A stretch of DNA of 64,000 nt, taken from contig JBBELK010000509.1 in NCBI GenBank assembly GCA_037783545.1, positions 372,001 to 436,000 of the forward strand, in the 5' to 3' direction. The notes below the pieces were generated by a model. It did no database searches. It was not told the DNA's origin and worked only from the letters and a program-made list of their open reading frames with translations. Origin of the DNA: Henricia sp. BOLD:AAB3569 (Eukaryota > Echinodermata > Asteroidea > Spinulosida > Echinasteridae). Shown here piece by piece: positions 58,666 through 64,000 of this stretch (position 1 is the stretch's first letter; every line of letters starts with the position of its first letter). Both the position numbers and the translations under genes were made by a program.

Positions 58666-60402
58666 ATTCTTTTCCTTCTTCCACTTTTTTCAGACGCTAT
58701 TTCGGACACTTGCACATTGATGATTGACTTCAAACTGCACATGGACATTGGTCACTATGTGAAGTTGTGCACAGTACTAATGACGTCATGATGACGTCAT
58801 CACGTGTCAGATTAAAGGGGTATGAAGTTTAATAAATTAAATATTGGAAAATCAATAAAAAATCAACCGTTTGACCTACGATCTTGATTCCTTCGGCATA
58901 TACGATGACTAATAAAGGTCTTTGAGATGCGCACACCCCTTGACCTTTGACCTCGTTTCCTATTGGTCTAACAGATTTTGCCTTGCCATTTGAAAGTGGT
59001 GCAAGATATTTGGACAAAGTCACTTGTGTTACACTTCGACTAGGGTGGGGTATCTAAAAAATATTTTTGTGACCTTTGACCTTGCTCACTTCCGGTCGAA
59101 ACCGGAAGTGGCCCTTAGTTTGAAAGTGAAAGGAGGTATTGAGATGGGGTCAATGGTGTTATTACCAGAGGCCCTTAAGCTTTCCAAAAATATAAGTGAT
59201 GACGTCATCGTACGAAATAGCGCCCTCTACCGACAAGATGATTACGTAATTAAATATTCAAAAATCAATAAAAAATCAACTGTTTGACCTACGATCTTGA
59301 TTCCTGTGGCATATACGATCACTAACAAATGTCTTTAAGATGCGCACAGGGCTTGACCTTTGACCTCGTTTCCTATTGGTCTAACAGATTTTGCCTTGCC
59401 ATTTGAAAGTGGTACAAGATATCTGGATGTGGTCAACTGTATTACACTTGGACCTAGGGTGGTGTATCCAAAAAATATGGCCGTGACCTTTGACCTTGCT
59501 CACTTCCGGTCGAAACCGGAAGTGGCCCTTAGTTTGAAAGTGAAAGGAGGTATTGAGATAGGGTCAATGGTGTTATTACCAGAGGCCCTTAAGCTTTCCA
59601 AAAATATAAGTGATGACGTCATCGTACGAAATAGCGCCCTCTAGCGACAAGATGATTACGTAATGAAATATTGGAAAATCAATAAAAAATCTACCGTTTG
59701 ACCTACAAATTTGATTCCTTCTGCATATACGATCACTAACAAATGTCTTTAAGATGCGCACATGGCTTGACCTTTGACCTCGTTTCCTATTGGTCAAACA
59801 GATTTTGCCTTGCCATTTGAAAGGGGTACAATATATCACGATGGGGTCAACTGTGTTACACTTCGACTAGGGTGGGGGTATCCAAACATATATCAACACC
59901 TTTGACCTTCCCTACATGTCAGATTAAAGTGGCATGTAATAATATTCAATATTTGAAAATCGATAAAAACTCAACCGTTTGACATACGATCGTGATTTAT
60001 TCATATACAATCACTAACAAAGGTCATCCCGAACACCACATATGTTTATAAAAAGGAGGGGAACAGCCATGTGTTCGTTTTCAACGAACACATTTCTAGT
60101 TTTTCTTTTTTTTCTTTTTGTTCTTTTCCTTCTTCCACTTTTTTCAGACGCTATTTCGGGCACTTGCACATTCATGATTGACTTCAAACTTCACATGGAC
60201 ATTGGTCACTATGTGAAGTTGTGCACAGCACTAATGACGTCATGATGACGTCATCACGTGTCAGATTAAAGGGGCATGAAGTTTAATAAATTAAATATTC
60301 AAAAATCATTAAAAAATCAACCGTTTGACCTACGATCTTGATTCCTTCGCCATATACGATGACTAACAAGGGTCTTTGAGATGCGCACACCCCTTGACCT
60401 TG

Positions 60403-61467
60403 GACCTCGTTTCCTATTGGTCAAACAGATTTTGCCTTGCCATTTGAAAGTGTTACAAGATATCTGGATGTGGTCAACTGTATTACACTTGGACATAGGG
60501 TGGTGTATCCCAAAAATTATGGTCGTGACCTTTGACCTCGTTTCCTATTGGTCTAACAGATTTTGCCTTGCCATTTGAAAGTGGTACAAGATATCTGCAT
60601 GTGGTCAACTGTATTACACTTGGACCTAGGGTGGTGTATCCAAAAAATATGGTCGTGACCTTTGACCTCGTTTCCTATTGGTCTAACAGATTTTGCCTTG
60701 CCATTTGAAAGTGGTACAAGATATGTGCATGTGGTCAACTGTATTACACTTGGACCTAGGGTGGTGTATCCAAAAAATATGGTCGTGACCTTTGACCTCG
60801 TTTCCTATTGGTCTAACAGATTTTGCCTTGCCATTTGAAAGTGTTACAAGATATCTGGATGTGGTCAACTGTATTACACTTGGACCTAGGGTGGTGTATC
60901 CAAAAAATATGGTCGTGACCTTTGACCTCGTTTCCTATTGGTCTAACAGATTTTGCCTTGCCATTTGAAAGTGGTACAAGATATCTGCATGTGGTCAACT
61001 GTATTACACTTGGACCTAGGGTGGTGTATCCAAAAAATATGGTCGTGACCTTTGACCTCGTTTCCTATTGGTCTAACAGATTTTGCCTTGCCATTTGAAA
61101 GTGGTACAAGATATGTGCATGTGGTCAACTGTATTACACTTGGATCTAGGGTGGTGTATCCAAAAAATATGGTCGTGACCTTTGACCTCGTTTCCTATTG
61201 GTCTAACAGATTTTGCCTTGCCATTTGAAAGTGGTACAAGATATCTGCATGTGGTCAACTGTATTACACTTTGACCTAGGGTGGTGTATCCAAAAAATAT
61301 GGTCGTGACCTTTGACCTCGGTTCCTATTGGTCTAACAGATTTTGCCTTGCCATTTGAAAGTGGTACAAGATATGTGCATGTGGTCAACGGTATTACACT
61401 TGGACCTAGGGTGGTGTATCCAAAAAATATGGTCATGACATTTGACCTCGTTTCCTATTGGTCTAAC
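60403..61467. repeat. 130-bp tandem repeat block (about eight copies)
   Basis: Period 130 bp, copies nearly identical. Variants alternate between ATATCTGCATG, ATATGTGCATG and ATATCTGGATG. Each unit is the satellite core with the B segment missing, joined exactly at TGACCTTTGACCT. The block passes into a long module near 61480. Confidence 0.92.
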
Positions 61468-63505
61468 AGATTTTGCCTTGCCATTTGAAAGGGGTACAAT
61501 ATATCACGATGGGGTCAACTGTGTTACACTTCGACTAGGGTGGGGTATCCAAACATATAGCAACACCTTTGACCTGTACATGTCAGATTAAAGGGGCATG
61601 TAATAATATTCAAAATTTAAAAATCGATAAAAACTCAACCGTTTGACATACGATCGTGATTTCTTCATATACGATCACTAACAAAGGTCATCCTGAACAC
61701 CATATATGTTTATAAAAAGGAGGGGAACAGCCATGTGTTCGTTGTCAAGAACGAACACAGGTCTAGTTTTTTTTCTTTTTTTTCTTTTTCTTCTTCCACT
61801 TTTTTCAGACGCTTTTTCGGGCACTTGCACATTCATGATTGACTTCAAACTCCACATGGACATTGGTCACTATGTGAAGTTGTGCATAGTACTAATGACG
61901 TAATCATGACGTCATCACGTGTCAGATTAAAGGGGTATGAAGTTTAATAAATTAAATATTCAAAAATCAATAAAAATTCAACCGTTTGACCTACGATCTT
62001 GATTCCTTCGCCATATACGATGACTAACAAAAGTCTTTAAGATGCGCACACGCCTTGACCTTTGACCTCGTTTCCTATTGGTCAAACAGATTTTGCCTTG
62101 CCATTTGAAAGTGGTGCAAGATATTTGGACAAAGTCGCTTGTGTTACACTTCGACTAGGGTGGGGTATCTAAAAAATATGTTGGTGACCTTTGACCTTGC
62201 TCACTTCCGGTCGAAACCGGAAGTGGCCCTTAGTTTGAAAGTGAAAGGAGGTATTGAGATGGAGTCAATGGTGTTATTACCAGAGGCCCTTAAGCTTTCC
62301 AAAAATATAAGTGATGACGTCATCGTACGAAATAGCGCCCTCTACCGACAAGATGATTACGTAATGAAATATTGGAAAATCAATACAAAATCAACCGTTT
62401 GACCTACGATCTTGATTCCTTCGCCATATACGATGATTAACAAGGGTCTTTGAGATGCGCACACCCCTTGACCTTGGACCTCGTTTCCTATTGGTCAAAC
62501 AGATTTTGCCTTGCCATTTGAAAGTGGTACAAGATATCTGGATGTGGTCAACTGTATTACACTTAGACCTAGGGTGGTGTATCCAAAAAATATGGTCGTG
62601 ACCTTTGACCTTGCTCACTTCCGGTCGAAACCGGAAGTGGCCCTTAATTTGAAAGTGGTAGGAGGTATTGAGATGGGGTCAATGGTGTTATTATCAGAGG
62701 CCCTTAAGCTTTCCAAAAATATAAGAGATGACGTCATCGTACGAAATAGCGCCCTCTAGCGACAAGATGATTACGTAATTAAATATTTAAAAATCAATAA
62801 AAAATCTACCGTTTGACCTACGAAATTGATTCCTTCTGCATATACGATCACTAACAAATGTCTTTAAGATGCGCACATGGCTTGACCTTTGACCTCGTTT
62901 CCTATTGGTCAAACAGATTTTGCCTTTCCATTTGAAAGGGGTACAATATATCACGATGGGGTCAACTGTGTTACACTTCGACTAGGGTGGGGTATCCAAA
63001 CATATATCAACACCTTTGACCTTCCCTACATGTCAGATTAAAGGGGCATGTAATAATATTCAATATTTAAAAATCGATAAAAACTCAACCGTTTGACATA
63101 CGATCGTGATTTCTTCATATACAATCACTAACAAAGGTCATCCCGAACAACACATATGTTTATAAAAAGGAGGGGAACAGCCATGTGTTCGTTGTCAAGA
63201 ACGAACACAGGTCTAGTTTTAATTCTTTTCCTTCTTCCACTTTTTTCAGACGCTATTTCGGACACTTGCACATTTATGATTGACTTCAAACTTCACATGG
63301 ACATTGGTCACTATGTGAAGTTGTGCACAGTACTAATGACGTCATGATGACGTCATCACGTGTCAGATTAAAGGGGCATAAAGTTTAATAAATTAAATAT
63401 TCAAAAATCATTAAAAAATCAACCGTTTGACCTACAATCTTGATTCCTTCGCCATATACGATGACTAACAAGGGTCTTTGAGATGCGCACACCCCTTGAC
63501 CTTGG

Positions 63506-64000
63506 ACCTCATTTCCTGTTGGTCAAACAGATTCTGCCTTGCCATTTGAAAGTGTTACAAGATATCTGGATGTGGTCAACTGTATTACACTTGGACCTAG
63601 GGTGGTGTATCCAAAAAATATGGTCGTGACCTTTGACCTCGTTTCCTATTGGTCTAACAGATTTTGCCTTGCCATTTGAAAGTGGTACAAGATATCTGCA
63701 TGTGGTCAACTGTATTACACTTGGACCTAGGGTGGTGTATACAAAAAATATGGTCGTGACCTTTGACCTCGTTTCCTATTGGTCTAACAGATTTTGCCTT
63801 GCCATTTGAAAGTGGTACAAGATATCTGCATGTGGTCAACTGTATTATACTTCGACCTAGGGTGGTGTATCCAAAAAATGTGGTCGTGACCTTTGACCTC
63901 GTTTCCTATTGGTCTAACAGATTTTGTCTTGCCATTTGAAAGTGGTACAATATATCTGCATGTGGTCAACTGTATTACACTTGGACCTAGGGTGGTGTAT
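63506..64000. repeat. Second 130-bp tandem repeat block, cut by the window edge
   Basis: The same 130-bp units as at 60403-61467; about 3.8 copies are visible and the block continues out of the window. It is preceded by the same long-module end, with the variant DR1 TGACCTTGGACCT, as the first block, so the two blocks probably share one origin by duplication. Confidence 0.9.

Larger units (their letters stand above)
51050..64000. repeat. Composite satellite array of three related modules
   Basis: All modules share a ~130-bp core: CCTATTGGTC, GCCATTTGAAAG, a GGTCAACTGT-like word, TACACTT, AGGGTGG and then a DR1 site. In the 413-bp form, 285 bp (the B segment) is added after the DR1: ETS palindrome, AGGCCCTTAAGCTTTCC, TGACGTCA and ACCGTTTGACCTACG. 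In the long form (about 600-780 bp) the core is followed by a TATAAAAAGG stretch, hairpins, T-rich DNA, CRE/E-box and ACCGTTTGACC. I count 12 B segments, 10 long modules and about 12 bare 130-bp modules. Open frames here (60-111 codons) are repeated, unrelated to known proteins and not credible genes. The array runs off the window. Confidence 0.92.

Noticed and set aside
51078-63969. Repeated 60-111-codon open frames in the satellite, both strands
   Set aside because: They repeat with the modules, vary in length with small indels, have no known domain and are interrupted in most modules.
51050-64000. Satellite as the LINE's own 3' untranslated region
   Set aside because: The RT ORF is cut mid-domain before a stop, and the satellite core occurs many times without any LINE coding sequence.

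Overview
The window reads as nuclear DNA of a multicellular animal, probably an aquatic invertebrate; I cannot name the species. The evidence is an animal-type 5S rRNA with the TFIIIA-type internal promoter, spliced transposon genes with GT-AG introns, a PHD-finger/endonuclease/reverse-transcriptase LINE and a PIF/Harbinger transposon. No bacterial or viral genes were recognised, and no single-copy host protein gene is present.

Layout. (1) 1-41070: an uninterrupted head-to-tail array of 5S rRNA genes, all on the + strand. Unit lengths of 186 bp, 189 bp (56 spacers with a GTCGAG insertion), 185 bp (8 spacers lacking one T) and 187 bp (one) add up exactly to the distance from the first start (76) to the last (40971). 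This gives 219 complete genes plus one 3'-truncated gene at the right edge. Linked variants show higher-order duplications of 1, 4, 5, 6, 7, 9, 11 and 14-17 units, including a recombinant (chimeric) gene. (2) 41071-43008: a 23-base poly-C, AT-rich DNA and a three-copy ~170-bp repeat; no gene seen. (3) 43009-51049: a decayed jockey-superfamily (CR1-like) LINE with two frameshifts. It is split at a TAA target site by a 5.2-kb PIF/Harbinger element (44069-49294) whose two convergent genes look intact: a MADF-domain protein on + and a DDE transposase on -. The LINE is cut off inside its RT ORF. (4) 51050-64000 and beyond: a composite satellite built from three interchangeable modules (about 600-780, 413 and 130 bp). 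Each carries the nuclear-receptor DR1 sequence TGACCTTTGACCT; the 413-bp modules carry an invariant ETS-type palindrome and the long modules carry CRE, E-box and variable hairpin motifs.

How the parts relate. The 5S array would supply 5S rRNA through Pol III (TFIIIA/TFIIIC on the internal promoter, a TATA-like element near -30, T-run terminators). The Harbinger pair would act together, the MADF protein binding terminal DNA and the transposase cutting it; GC-rich palindromes at both ends are candidate binding sites. The satellite is most simply a tandem repeat family evolving by unequal exchange. Its dense, conserved transcription-factor motifs, and 130-bp modules that look like deletions between two DR1 copies, make it the least explained part of the window.
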